Source: Mytilinidion resinicola
Taxonomy: Eukaryota > Ascomycota > Dothideomycetes > Mytilinidiales > Mytilinidiaceae
Assembly (NCBI RefSeq): GCF_010093595.1
Contig: NW_022985471.1
Coordinates: 109,793 to 173,792 of the forward strand
DNA length: 64,000 nucleotides
Direction: 5' to 3'
Part shown: positions 34,999 to 46,900 of the stretch, piece after piece
Layout: the number at the start of each line of letters is the position of its first letter
How positions within the stretch are numbered: position 1 is the stretch's first letter
Made by a program: the position numbers and the translations under genes
The notes under the pieces: generated by a model
The model's input: the letters and a program-made list of their open reading frames with translations, nothing else
Databases searched by the model: none
Told to the model about the DNA's origin: nothing

Positions 34999-35478
34999 TT
35001 TCATTTGTCTTATAATCCTTGTTTGGTGCATATGGGTGGGAAAATTGGTTGAGTCTAGTACCCAGCCGGCTAGTTCCGAGCTTTTTCGTGTTTTGTTTTG
35101 AAGAGATAGAAGACTGTGCATAGGGAGAGAAGGGGTAGGATAATGCTTAATTAGTCAATCAAATCTGTCAAATACTCAGCCACTCAGCATTCTATCATAT
35201 TCTCCTAGTCTTTTCTATCTCATTTGCCCCCACCAGCCTCTTGATTCTTCAGTTTCCTACTGGAATGCTTCATCATAACTCTGTGTACGCTTTTCTGCCC
35301 TTTTAAGAAGGGCCTCGATATATTTTCAGGAATCTGGCCAAGATAAGAGTGCATCGTTTTGGATACGCCGTGAACTTGCTAGGCTCCCTCAGCCGGTCGT
35401 ACGTGGGTGTCAGCCTCGCCTTATTCCGACCTCTCTGACTCCGCTTTCTCAATTATAGTATGTCCAAGGTCCACATCC
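34999..35478. other. intergenic between convergent ends
   Basis: About 480 bases between the Ser/Thr-rich gene and membrane paralogue A. AATAAT- and AT-rich 3' signals are plausible, but no element is defined. Confidence 0.5.
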
Positions 35479-36282
35479 TCAGCCTCCAAGTTCCACATCT
35501 CCAGCTCCCCTATCATCCCTCTCCTTTCCTCCAATCTCCGCCGTATCTTCCATTGGGGCTTTGAGAGCTACATCGTCCACGTCCGACCGATCGAACCTGC
35601 CTTCCCGAGTCCTCCTTGATATATAATCCCAACCGAGGAGAACAATTATCAACACGCCTACGACACCCAGCACAGCTAAGACACGCTTCGGACTGAAGTC
35701 GCCGCAAGCTACGAAGGCGCCTAAGAACAACGGTATGTAAAAGACAATGTAGCACAGCAAGTCCAGCCGAAACCGTAGGGCCTCGATGTCCTCTCCCTGC
35801 CACCATAACGACCAAAGTACCTGAGTGACCAGAGCGAACACGATTCCGACATGCCCGTATACCTCATATCGGGTAGTGGCTAGAAAGGTCTCCAACGGTG
35901 CCACATTCTGCGCAACCGCCACGATGACACGTCCGATCCAGAATATCTGGGCTAAAGCTTCGTAGTATGCTCACTCAGACATGATGCCATAACTGACTCG
36001 AACGAAGTGGTGACGTATGCATAGCGAGATGCTGTGGAAGACCGACATGCGCATGTTGTATATCTCTTCGCGGTTTTGTACGTCGAGGTTCTCGTGGAGT
36101 AGCAAGACTATGCAAGAGGCGATAAGAGTGGTTGCAGCGGCGAGAATCCACTTCTAGCGACGTTGGAACTCGGTTAGGAAGTTGCTGAAGCGTCCTGGAG
36201 AAGCAGGAAGGACGTCTTCGGACTTCGAGGTGAAGAGCCTCGCGGCCCATTTGCGATATTGAAGCACCACAGGACTCACCAT
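35479..36282 (-). pseudogene. multi-pass membrane protein, paralogue A, two in-frame stops
   Basis: ATG at 36282 (MVSPVVLQYRKWAARLF). The frame stays the same for 268 codons to 35479, apart from TAG at 36154-36156 (codon 43) and TGA at 35971-35973 (codon 104). Hydrophobic segments are WILAAATTLIASCIVLLL, GHVGIVFALVTQVLWSL, LLCYIVFYIPLFLGAFVAC and VLAVLGVVGVLIIVLLGW, and the tail is polar and acidic. It is head-to-head with paralogue B and has almost the same codon count (268 against 269). Shared blocks are EFQRR*KWILAAATT (B: EFKLRRTWLLAAATT) and SE*AYYEALAQ (B: SECVFYEYLVQ). I do not recognise the family, and no catalytic motif is seen. Confidence 0.7.
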
Positions 36283-36515
36283 TTTTGACGTAGTGAGTGA
36301 GAAGAGAAGCCGAGACGGGATGTGGGAATTTAAGATAATCGAGGCTCTCGGCACTCCGGTTTAGCTCCCGTTCCGCGGTTGGGTCCCTTATATAAAGCAA
36401 TGGTCGAGATCCAGCACTCACCCATGGAAGGACAACATCATCACAAGACCACCACGACTCTCAAAAAATTTCCTTAAACACAACCACCTTACTCTCCTCC
36501 CTAAAAACTGTAGAA

Positions 36516-37322
36516 ATGCCTCCCATCCCACCCCGCTGTCGCAGAGTAGCCGCTCAAATCTACTACTGGAATTCGGCATCGAACCTCCCCCCTTCGAACT
36601 CATCCCTCTATACACGATGGTGTGCCGAATTCAAACTTCGACGGACCTGGTTGTTAGCCGCAGCGACTACCGCAGCTACCTCCACGCTTCTCGTCTACAT
36701 CCACAAAGGCCGCAGTTAGGAAGAGTCCCAAGACGCGTACGATAAAGATTTCCGGATCCTATATTGCGTCTGGATAACCGTGGCCCGACACGAAGGCGCT
36801 GTCAATGAAGGAAAATTTTCCGAGTGCGTATTTTACGAATATTTGGTGCAATCTTTCTTGCTCGGGACAGCTGCGATGATGTTGAATCAAGTCATTTCGC
36901 CACCGGACTGGGCCACAGCCGTTGCGACGCCTGCGGTGGCTGTACACGTATTACTCGGCATTCTCCTCGTAGCCCAGACTTTCATTTCGCGGCTGCGGCG
37001 AGGAGACATTCGAGACGCTCTCCTTCTACACCCCGAGCTAATCTTCAACGCACACTTCTTCTATGCCCTCTATATCATGTTCTATGCCTTGGATATCGGC
37101 TGGAAAGCAGTACTACTCGGATTGCTCGTTTGCCATGTCACGTTGCTCCCTCTTTTGGCGTATCAGAGGTGGTGGAGGATACAATTTATGCGGCGGGATT
37201 GGGATCAGACGTCCATGGAAACTAAGGTGGAACCTGGAAAACCGGAAAGGGATGACCCGCGGGACTACCGAGGCACTCAGGTCAACAAGTGGGCTACAGA
37301 TTGGGGTTTTGGGAGAGAATAA
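36516..37322 (+). pseudogene. multi-pass membrane protein, paralogue B, one in-frame stop
   Basis: ATG at 36516 (MPPIPPRCRRVAAQIYYW). One frame of 269 codons runs to 37322, interrupted only by TAG at 36717-36719 (codon 68, in HKGRS*EESQDAYDK). The hydrophobic segments are WLLAAATTAATSTLLVYI, a stretch around SFLLGTAAMMLNQVI, AVAVHVLLGILLVAQTFI, FFYALYIMFYALDIGW and AVLLGLLVCHVTLLPLLA, followed by a polar tail with RDDPRDYRGTQ. Codon alignment with paralogue A needs almost no gaps, so the stop lies inside the gene and not in an intron. The starts of A and B lie 233 bases apart, so they share a promoter region. Confidence 0.72.
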
Positions 37323-37965
37323 CACGAAAAGAGCGACTGAGCACGTCATAGATGGTGAGATGGAGCGGGTCTGAAAACACATGAGCTGATAGGGTGCGTA
37401 AAGACGATGGAAGTCTTACTCCGTTCTCAGCGATGGTATCCTCGGAGACTAGGAATATGGGAATGGATACCTACCGATCTGCTGGTCACGATGCTCGAAA
37501 GGGTCCTTAACCTCTCTCATACCTCGAGAATGGAAAGCAGCTGTGGTGTTGAGGTCTCCGCCTAGATGTCTTCGCAGCATTTCTACGAACAAAAGAAAGG
37601 GACCCGCCCACCACGATGGTCCAAGGGATATTCCAGGTCATTACCTTACATAAGGCGCAACTTACCATGCGACTTTTATCTCATATCATTTCTGGAACCG
37701 TTATCGTTGATTTTAATTCAGGTATGATTTAGTGTGGATAGCGTTGGACAAGGGAGCTCCGGATACAGTGCCTTGCCATAGAAACCCGTACATTTTCCTG
37801 CCACTGTTTGTGGAGTTCCAAGGTACTAATAGAAATTGGGGGCAGCGAATACACTCCCAATCTGTGTACAGCCTGCGGACACTGTTTGGGGTAGCCTCGC
37901 GAGTTTACTAGGTGCCAAGTTTCTCTCATTCAGAGTGCTGAAAAGACTATGAAGCTCCTATCGCC
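37323..37965. other. intergenic or decayed N-terminal part of paralogue C
   Basis: About 640 bases with short ORFs. The N-terminal third of paralogue C should lie at the right end but cannot be read with confidence. Confidence 0.4.
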
Positions 37966-38585
37966 GGACTGAAACAGCAGTATGTATGAGCATCGGTCGC
38001 CATTACGGGACATGCAGACGTGACAGAATGCCGGAGACCGCCTACTATGAAGGTTTGCTCTAAATCTTCTGGTTTGGACGAGTGGCAGCGGCAATCGCGC
38101 AATACCTTCCCGCAGCGGACGGCTATACGTTTGTCACGAAGCCTGAGCTTTTCGGTCATGCTGTCATCGCGCTCGCTATGATGGTTCGGGTCTTTCGGTT
38201 CTCATTCCGCTTGGACTTGTTCATCGAAAACGCCGGATACTTCAGTCTTTTGTGTGGCACTTTGCTCTAGTGTGGCGGAAGTTTGAAATGCATGATGACG
38301 GCGATAGGCCTCTTGCTTTCGGCTGGCATACTTATCATCGTTTGGAAGGCATGGAGGAGGACTTGGGAGGGGCATATCAGGCCGTCTGGCGAGGAGAATC
38401 CGGCTGTCATTCTTTCTGGGCCAGATCATCAAGGAAGGGCTAGAGATACTGAGGTTGTGGAGGCGGAGGTTAGAGAGATCAAGGTGGGAAATACTGCCTT
38501 TGAAGAAACACGAGTCAGAGAGATGGAGGCTGGAGATGCCGAGAAGCGCAATTCATACGAAAGAGAAGCCGCGGAAGGTTACTGA
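37966..38585 (+). pseudogene. multi-pass membrane protein, paralogue C, truncated, at least two stops
   Basis: The plus frame reads RRDRMPETAYYEGLL*IFWFGRV, closely matching paralogue A (SE*AYYEALAQIFWIGRV). It then continues AAAIAQYLPAADGYTFV, PELFGHAVIALAMMVRVF, FRLDLFIENAGYFSLLCG and GLLLSAGILIIVWKAW to a charged tail ending at 38585. TAA at 38061-38063 sits where A and B both have Gln, so CAA became TAA, a direct CpA-to-TpA change. A second stop, TAG, is at 38268-38270, and the frame resumes exactly after it. An N-terminal start is not found. Orientation is the same as paralogue B. Confidence 0.65.
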
Positions 38586-39051
38586 AGCAATTACCAAAAG
38601 GCCCCGTACTGCATCTCCAAGGACATTCTCTGTCGCTAGAAGTTTGAAAGCAGTACTATTCAAGGAGCAATTCAACGTTACCCTCGCTCACGATTGGTCT
38701 TCCTCTCGGTGCAGTAAAGGCCATGTATGTTGGTAGGAACATGACGTGACGGTCGTAGAAGGCTGCCTAGACAGCGCTACTCTATCAATGCCTGTCACAT
38801 ACCACTCAAGTTGACAGCGTCGAATTTCGAACATTTCTCGCACCGAATCTTGGTCTACTGGAGTACTCCAGACGTTGCCTCCGATGGTCAAATTCAGAAA
38901 TTTGGAAGATATATATCTTTACTCACACCGTGGATAGGATCCGATGCTTGAAACTCTGTCGAGCTGGATAAAACTATTAGACCGGTCTCCGAAGTTCCCC
39001 TACCCAATACACTTACTCATCACTACCCGGGAGCGTGCTCTGGCATCACCA
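38586..39051. other. intergenic, unclear coding remnants
   Basis: About 470 bases. A plus-strand text that begins near 39010 and runs to about 39190 (LGYLYIVIVLSVFSVGWKL) has a membrane-segment look and overlaps the next ORF on the other strand. It may be a further decayed membrane gene, but this is not established. Confidence 0.35.
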
Positions 39052-39717
39052 TCACTTGCGGAGTACTTCCGCAACATCTTGATCTAGGGTATTTATACAT
39101 CGTGATCGTCCTCTCAGTCTTCTCCGTTGGTTGGAAGCTCGGAGGAGTTGTCGAAAGCAAACGACGACTCTTCCAATGGTGGGGACAGAGTGAAGCGTGA
39201 ACTTCAAACTGTCGCTGTCAACCCTTCGTGGTATCAACAAACTCTCAAGACTCGTCCCATGACCCAGGGAGGACCCAGGAACCCCGATAATGGAGATTCG
39301 CAGCGTTTCATCATCATAGCGAGGAGTGATGATATTCCTCGATCCGTACCTTCGAAAGCTTAGGGACCTGACAACAGGCGCCAAGGTGCGATGGCAATGA
39401 GAATTACGAATATCTTCGATACGTTTTTTGAACATTAGCTTAAGACAACCTGCGACCTCATACTTCCGTCCAACGTACCGCAATCCCCAACGATCCCAGC
39501 TCCTCGTCACCACCGCAGCCACCATCGCCACCAGCCCATGACGAACACCACCACTTAGAACCATGATGTCCTCTAGCAGCATATCTCGCTCCACCCAATC
39601 CCACCCCGACATCACGTCGTATCCCATGCTGCGTTTATGAAGGTAGTCGCCAAAGTCCTTCCATCCCTCCACAACACCATAACTGCATCCCATGGACCAT
39701 GAGATGAATCCTGTCAT
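39052..39717 (-). CDS. uncharacterised ORF, 221 residues
   Basis: The first ATG in this open frame is at 39717 (MTGFISWSMGCSYGVVEGWK). The sequence has Trp/Gly-rich and Val/Ala-rich segments (VRHGLVAMVAAVVTRSWDRW) but no recognised domain. The plus strand of the same region also carries a hydrophobic text near 39080-39190, so the coding strand is uncertain. It may be a chance ORF inside decayed sequence. Confidence 0.3.
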   Translation of the reverse strand: MTGFISWSMGCSYGVVEGWKDFGDYLHKRSMGYDVMSGWDWVERDMLLEDIMVLSGGVRHGLVAMVAAVVTRSWDRWGLRYVGRKYEVAGCLKLMFKKRIEDIRNSHCHRTLAPVVRSLSFRRYGSRNIITPRYDDETLRISIIGVPGSSLGHGTSLESLLIPRRVDSDSLKFTLHSVPTIGRVVVCFRQLLRASNQRRRLRGRSRCINTLDQDVAEVLRK

Positions 39718-40966
39718 TGATTTTATCTCCACCGCTCCTCCCTGCTATGCCTAAGAAGAAAAGAGCACAGGAGGACGCGAGCTTATATAGCCAACAAAGA
39801 CAAAAAGAGGGTGGAGCGCACGTGACGGGGTCAAGAACCCACGTGCTCGCAAACTATTTCGTAAGCAGGGATGTCGCAGAAAACTGCCAAGAAACCTCTT
39901 ACCTACCTAAGTAGGCAAAATGCTGGGGAGGGGATGTGAAAGTGTGGAGACCGATGATGAAACATGCCAAGAAGTTTATTACCTAGGTAGGGAAGTAGGG
40001 GAGAAGCGCGGAAGGCAGACGATGAAACTTGCCAAGGCAAGTGATAAGAAAGGCGATGATGAGAACTGCCAAGAGATCTATTCAACTGGGCCATTCAGGC
40101 TTTCACGGCGCCAAATGAAGTTCCTCGGATGTTAACGAATCATGGAGTTACGGTTAACCATCTCTTCCGCGGGAGATCCATCGGAGGAAAGGTAGAGTCG
40201 TCTTCCTTACCTTCCCCTTCGTGGAAATATAGGACGCACACACCAATCACACACACCGCGTCCCCACTTCATCATGAACAAAACCAATGTATTGAGAATG
40301 TAACAGCCCGCCCTCTCTCATGTACAAACCCTGCACAAAAGACAGCCACCAAGAGCGTTCACTCAAGAACAAAACCAAAAAAACCAAAAACAAAACGCCT
40401 ACTCGACAATGAGAATGAGTACTCCCTGTAATCCATTCAACAAACGCCCGAAGAAAAACACCCAACCCGATTCAAATCAATTCATTTCACAGCGTGAGTC
40501 ATGCCGTCCATCGCCCGAAAGAAGAAAAAGAGAATGGAAGGGCCGAGGCTCCATAAGCTCGATACCGAGACGTGTATAGCATACGTAGGAACACGGTTCG
40601 TGACGCGGAAGAAAGCAGGCAATACCCAAGGCGAATGGTCCAGCCGAGCCGGTAAGGAAGCGGTAACATGTACCGAAGTAAGTGAACTGGTAGTACAATA
40701 TCGCGCTCGTTGGCGCAGGCTATGGACGACGGAGGCGCGGAAAGTCTCGTCGGTGGTGGTGGCGACCGGCAGGACGGGAGGCGGGCCCTGATATAGGAGG
40801 CTGCGGCGGTGGTATATTATGGCGTTGAATGTAGGATGCAAGCGCTGTTCCACAGAAGTGCTGGGTAGGTACACGACCAAACCGACGAGCTCGTAAGCAG
40901 ATATTAAAAGATGGTAAATCGAAACCGCTGCATGAAGACTAATAGAATATGACTCGTAGAATGCGT
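39718..40966. other. intergenic, 3' flank of the adenylate cyclase gene
   Basis: About 1.25 kb. A direct repeat of AACTGCCAAGA/AACATGCCAAGAA/AACTTGCCAAG blocks occurs at 39880-40080, with spacing near 60 bases. The ORF at 40482-40970 on the minus strand is most likely 3' untranslated sequence and not a gene. Confidence 0.5.
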
Positions 40967-43900
40967 TCATGAGGGTGCCATCGGGAACTCAGCTTCCGCT
41001 TTGAAAGCCGCAAGCTCCTTCATCGAGTTTTGGAGCTCGACGAAGATATCTTGCATGGGACAAGCTTGCTGGAGCAGTGGGCTGGAGCCGAAGGGGCGGA
41101 CCAGGTGACGGATGGCAAGGGTGGTTGTGCAGGTCTATTACGAAGATTAGTCAAGGGTTGATAAGGAGGGAGAGTCAAGATAGACATACCTCAATTCTCG
41201 AAATCTGGTGCTCGACAAAGTTGATCAAGAATCGATCCGTGATCTCGCCACCCCGGTTCTTCATCCTCTCCAGCAGTTGTGTCTCAGGCGGCTTCAGCTG
41301 CGTAGATCCGGGGTTCTCGAGAGCACTACACAGCATCTCGAGCCTTAGGCTGACGTTCCAAAGATCCCACACGTGCTCCGTGTCGATGGTAAGCTGGCTG
41401 TCTCGCATCTTGGTACCTGCGGCGCCACCCTCGGAAGCATTCTCTGCGGCTTCGGCGCGCTGTTGCTGAACAAGAAGACGGCTGGACAAGGCATGTGGAT
41501 ACATGAGGTAGATGTATTCTGGATTTTCGAGACCCTTCAAGCGCCGTTCTCCCAAGTCTTTGACTTCGAATCCTTGGCTACTGAGGGAGCGTAGTTCACG
41601 GCGAACAGCGAGGGTCATCAAGTCTTCGTTAATAGTATCTTCGGAGCCAGTCGAGCCGGTACGATCTGTTTCGATATGCGTTTCTAGAAGACGTTGGATC
41701 TCAGCGATGAAGTCTGACGACACGGTGATCTGGCCACCGTCGGCGACAGAAGAGATGCGAGATGTCCTGTTGACCATAGGACCAAAATAGTCCATGCGCT
41801 TCGTGACAGGGTCAATTTCGCACACTGGCTGGCCCCAATGGATGCCCATTCGGACAGAAAGACCTCTGAAAATGATGTTGCCATCGGGATCGACCACCTC
41901 TTGTCCGTTCACACTAGTCAAGATTTCTTGTGGCCATTGAACGTCTAGAAGCTGGCTCTGAACTGTGAAACACCAAAGCAAAGCCGATGTGACCGTCGGG
42001 AAAGCAACCATGAAGGCATCACCTTCAGTCTTGACCTCATAACCGCCAATAATCCGCAGCTGGCGGCGCATGACTTCGTTGTGCATCTTGATCGCAGATC
42101 TCATCGAGCTCGGGTAAGTCTCCCAGAGAATAGTCGAGTTCTTAATATCGGTGAAGACCAAGCTGACCTCGTTGGTTGGTGCATCTACCTCCTGATCTAG
42201 TCTTGCAAGGCCCGAATCCCCGACTTTGTCCTTTTTGTTCTTAGCTGTCTTCCTTGTCAAGCCATAGGTGTCGTCTGGAGTACCAGACGGTCCCATTGAC
42301 ATGCTGTGAGTTCGGAATCGAGCGCGTTGTCTACTACGTTGCAAATCTCGGACTCCGAGGATCATAACCATGATCTTATTTGTTGCACCAAATGCGATGG
42401 CAAGATCGCGGAGTTTTTGCGCTGCGCGCATCAGGTCATCTCGCTCAGAGCGCGCGACATCGACCGCGAATCCGGGCGTGAGATAATCCCAAAGTTCCCG
42501 GGAGGCCAGCAGCACCATTTCGTCGTTCTCACTAATCGTGATCCGTGTAATGTGAGGGGCGGCAATAACAGATGGTGACATCTGTACGTAGCCAAAGGCG
42601 CGTGAAACCTCCAGGAAGTCGTTCAGCTTTCCTTGACGAGAAACAAAGCCTCCGGCCTCCCTGATCCTGTTCCGCTCACTCGTTTCCGCGGGATCATGTT
42701 TGCGAGTGAGGATACGATGACCTCCTTCCGATCGAATTAAAAGTGCCTGCGCGTCACCAATATTTGACACGAAGAGTTCCATCTCTTTGATGTATAGGAC
42801 TGTGGCAACGCTACCGGAGTTGAGGTCATCATCTCCAAGTTCTGGCATTGATATGGAGCCGCGGTGTGCGATAGGAGAGATTGTCTGGCTCCGAGCTTCC
42901 AGCGATGCCGATGCCGCAGTTGCGAGCTCCTTGTTCAACCCCAGGTAGGTGCGTCGCAAAGCATCTACTGCATCCTCTTGAGGGCGTAGCCGATCCAACT
43001 CTTCAGCAAATCGGTGCTTGAAGTTGTCGTAGAGGTACTTGGCAATCTTGGATCCTCCATTTGAAAGAGGTTGGCCATCAAAGAGACCAACAATAGTCTC
43101 ATCGTCGTGGCTTCGAAACCTTGGAATAACCATATCCATCGTCGAAATGTGCTCATTCCGACCAAGGCTATCGGCCATGCCATAGGCCATTGTACCCACA
43201 GTTGAGCCAGAGGTCCTTACCCTCCTGTCGTCCGTCTGCTCCGGTACTGAAGGAACCATCATCGTCACATCCATGAGGCCGAGCACCCGCAAATTCAAGA
43301 GGGAAGTGAAATCGGTAAGATCTTTGCCTTCCCGCAAGCTTTGACTGCCACCATGGAAATTGCCACTAGGCTTGATCTCTAAGCGCTTGTTGCCTGACAT
43401 GTTGAGGTATTTGAGATTATGGTTCCAGTTCCAGTTCCAATCATATGGCCAATTAGAAACATTGTACTTTAGCAGATTACTGCCGAGGTCCAGAATAGTA
43501 AGTTTAGCGACCTTTCCAAGCTCTGCGGGGAGAACCTGGAATTTGTTTCCGTTGATATGAAGAACTTTGAGCGAACTGACTTCCTCTAGGTCTTCCGCGG
43601 GTAAGGAACTCAGATCGTTTCCTGAGAGGTAAAGTTCGGCCAGATGTTGCCATCTTCGAATGGTGCGTGGAGGGATGTCGTATATTGCGTTGTAGGAGAG
43701 GTTGACTATTCTCAGCTCCGGAAGCAGAGCGAGTTCGTCAAATACGTCATCCGTAAGTCTGTTATCGGCAAGAAATACATGGCGAAGTGAACCCGCAAAC
43801 GTGGTTATCATCCTGTTCGAGAGGCTTGAGTCCTTGCGCGACATTCCTGTTGATACAGGCGTAATGGTGCCCTCGGTTGCTCGGGAGGCTACAGATGCTT

Positions 43901-46900
43901 TCCTTGTTCCAACAGTCCCGAAAGACGAAGCTGAGGCCATTGATCCTTTTCTTGTAGAGCTAGGTGAGGTGCCAAGGTACCCAGCGGAGGCCTGACTGGG
44001 ACGTCGCGCAGCAAAAGCCTCTAATTTCCCGAGCTCCTCGTAGCTGGGGCTGGTGGTCAATCCGGGGGTTGACGCTGGAGTGGTGCCGTCGAGATGCCCA
44101 GGCACGTCACCCGGAGTGAAGGGTAGTGGTGCTCCGGGTTTTGGGAACGCTTCCAAGACGTTGGAAGATACATTCAATGTCTCTAGTCTTCGAGCATGCC
44201 AGAGCTCTTGTGGAAGTTTTGCGAGGTTGTTCTCGCGGACGTCGAGATAGCGAAGTTCAGCAAGTCTTCCAACTTCCGCGGGGATTTCGTCAAGGGAATT
44301 GCGGGCAATACTGAGGTGTTCAAGTCTGTAAAGTCGACCGATCTGAGTTGATAGAGACGTGAAATGGTTCTTGTCAAGAATGAGCTTGGTCAGTCCGGAG
44401 ATCTTTTGAAAGAGATCCTCAGGTAGGTGTGACAGTTTCGCGGATGCGAGATTCAGGATTGACAGTGTGGGTACCGGTGCGTTCATACCGAAACGCGTGA
44501 CAGGATTGTGATTGATATGCAGGACTCGAATCTTTGGGAAAGAGCCTTCGAACGCGGAGATTGAGTTGTGACCGACCATCAAGTACTCCAAGCGCGGTAG
44601 TGTCGACATGACGTCGATGCTATCAAGAGCATTAAATCGGACATCAATCTCTCGGAGGCTCGCAAGGTTGCTCAAAGAGGCAGGAAAGCTGCCGGATAGC
44701 TTGTTGTTAGTTGCCCAGAGCCTTTCTAAAGAAGTGAGTTGGCCAATCTTTGGCAGGGTGGAGATTGAGTTGAAACTGATATCAAGGTCCACAATGGTCC
44801 TGACTTCGCAGAGGAAGTCTGGGAACTCGGTCAGGGAGTTGGATGATAAGTTCAGGCTTCTCAAAGACCGATATTGGCCGAAGTAGCTTGGTAGGCGTGT
44901 CAGTTTGTTGTTCGATAGTCGAAGGCCCTGCAATCCCGCCAGCTTATGTAAATCAGCATGCTCGAGCTGTTCTATTCGGTTGTTCGAAATGTCCAGCATA
45001 GTGAGCCTGCTTGCTAGACTCAAGCTTGGTGGGAGCCGCCATGCCTCGTTGCTGGTATATTTGATCTCGCGCAAGTTTGTGCACGCTTGAATGAAGTCCT
45101 TTGGTACATCAAGGGAGAGATTTCGTGAGAGATTGAGAGAAATGATTTCAGTGGCTTTCTGGTATAGGGTAATCGGGATGGTTACGAGGTTTCGTCCTGC
45201 GAGGTCGATGTGGCTGAATTTCGACAATTTGCCAAAACCAGGATCCTTCTCTAGGCTAGAGTATCCGCTCATCTTCGCAGGGACGAAGGTAAATCGGCAG
45301 AGGTAGCTGTTATCTTCCCTACCTACTTCTTCGAGTCGATCCGTCTCGCAATACCCAGCCTGTTCTAACAGTCGTTTCTGAATGAATAGCGGTCTCTCTT
45401 GGGGATCCAATTGCCGCGCAGAGTCGTGTTTCTTCATGATGATGTGGTAATTGTCAATATCATCCTGGAGGAACGTTCTCCTACCCAAGGTTTGAATCAT
45501 CTCCGATACAGTCGTATTCAAAGGGAGATTCAAGACCGCAAAGGTGGAATCCACCCGGAAGATTCGCACACAGTAAGCAGGTCCAGCACCTTCATCTTTT
45601 GGAAGATCACCATTCTCGTCGAGCTCTCGCAGCCTTCCAATGTTCTCGTCCCCGACACGCCGCACAGCCCACGAATCTGGCGCATCCCATACCCCATTTA
45701 CGCCTTCCGGTTCCTTCTTTTCCTCGGCGGTGGTATCTTCTGCGGGCCAGCCGGTAAATATTTCAGTCGTGGGTGGAGTCATGGGCGGCTGTTGCAGGTT
45801 AATGATGCCTTCCATGTGGTCGAGATCGGTGTCCAGTTTGAAGAGCGCATCGTTTCCGTCCGGATCCGCCCTGGCTTCATTGAGATCTTTCGCGCGCGGC
45901 ACTTCGGGTTGAGTGGGCGTGCGCTTAGTCTTGAACGGTAACCGGCCATGTTCTTTCTTTGTGCCCTCCTTCCCGTTCCCCAGTCCCTTGTCGCGTTGGG
46001 CAAGTTCCACAATTCCTCCTTTTTTCTTGCCACCACTCGGTACATGTGGAAGCTCCGGTCTGGGAAGTTTTGCAGGTTTAGTTGAAGGCGCTTGGAGAGA
46101 TGTTTGAGACGAGCCCAGGTCTCGCAAAGAGTCTGGACCAAGACGGTCACCCTTCTCTTTCCGTCTGAGCTTATCAAGGATCGAGCGAGGCCCTTTCGTA
46201 GTAATTGGCGAGCGTTGAGTGACCGTGTCCCGGCTCATATCGCTGACGGAGCTTGGTGTCGGGCTGGATGAGCGCGGGGCAATGTTGGTCCTCGAGGTTA
46301 GGGCAGCGCTGAGCGAGAAGGGGGCTTGATGCTCCGCCCGTCGTACACTTAACGAAGATTCCTCGCGGCTGGTGACCGGTCGTAGAGGGTACGGTTGGCT
46401 GATCTCTGCCCTTGGTTCCGAGGGGTTTGAATCATCCTTACTCCTGTTGTGTCGATGGCCAGGAAGCCGTAGCTTGTGAGAGGTCTTGCCAGATTTATTG
46501 GACTGCTGCTCGGAGGAGTATCGATCGCTCTCGCCCTGCGAGGGCGAGTCCACCTTCATTTCTTGTTAGTCTCGACACTCAGGCATATGCGAACAACATG
46601 CTTCCAGCAAATCACGTACCTTGAAGTCCTGGAACTCCCACGGCGTCACCTCTGATGACGGCAACGGAGTCCTTGGCCGCGAGCTGGTGGGAGAAGTCGG
46701 TCTACTATTCACGCTACTGGCAATTGTGTTGTTCACCGAGTTATTCCGATTGCGACTGCGGGACGATTGGGCCTCGTTTCCAACCTGATTACTTGTCGGC
46801 AAGCTCGTATCGGACCCCTGGCGAGAGTCCCCGGGAAACTCTTCGCCGAAGAAGCCTCGCAGTTGTTTATGGAATCCCCGTCCGAGGCTCGACTTTGATC

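Noticed and set aside
40482..40970. 162-codon minus-strand ORF
   Set aside because: It lies just downstream of the adenylate cyclase stop and has no domain, so it is best read as 3' untranslated sequence.
46559..46559. ATG as the start of adenylate cyclase
   Set aside because: It lies between a strong donor and the acceptor after a GACTAAC branch site, and in-frame upstream exons continue the protein.
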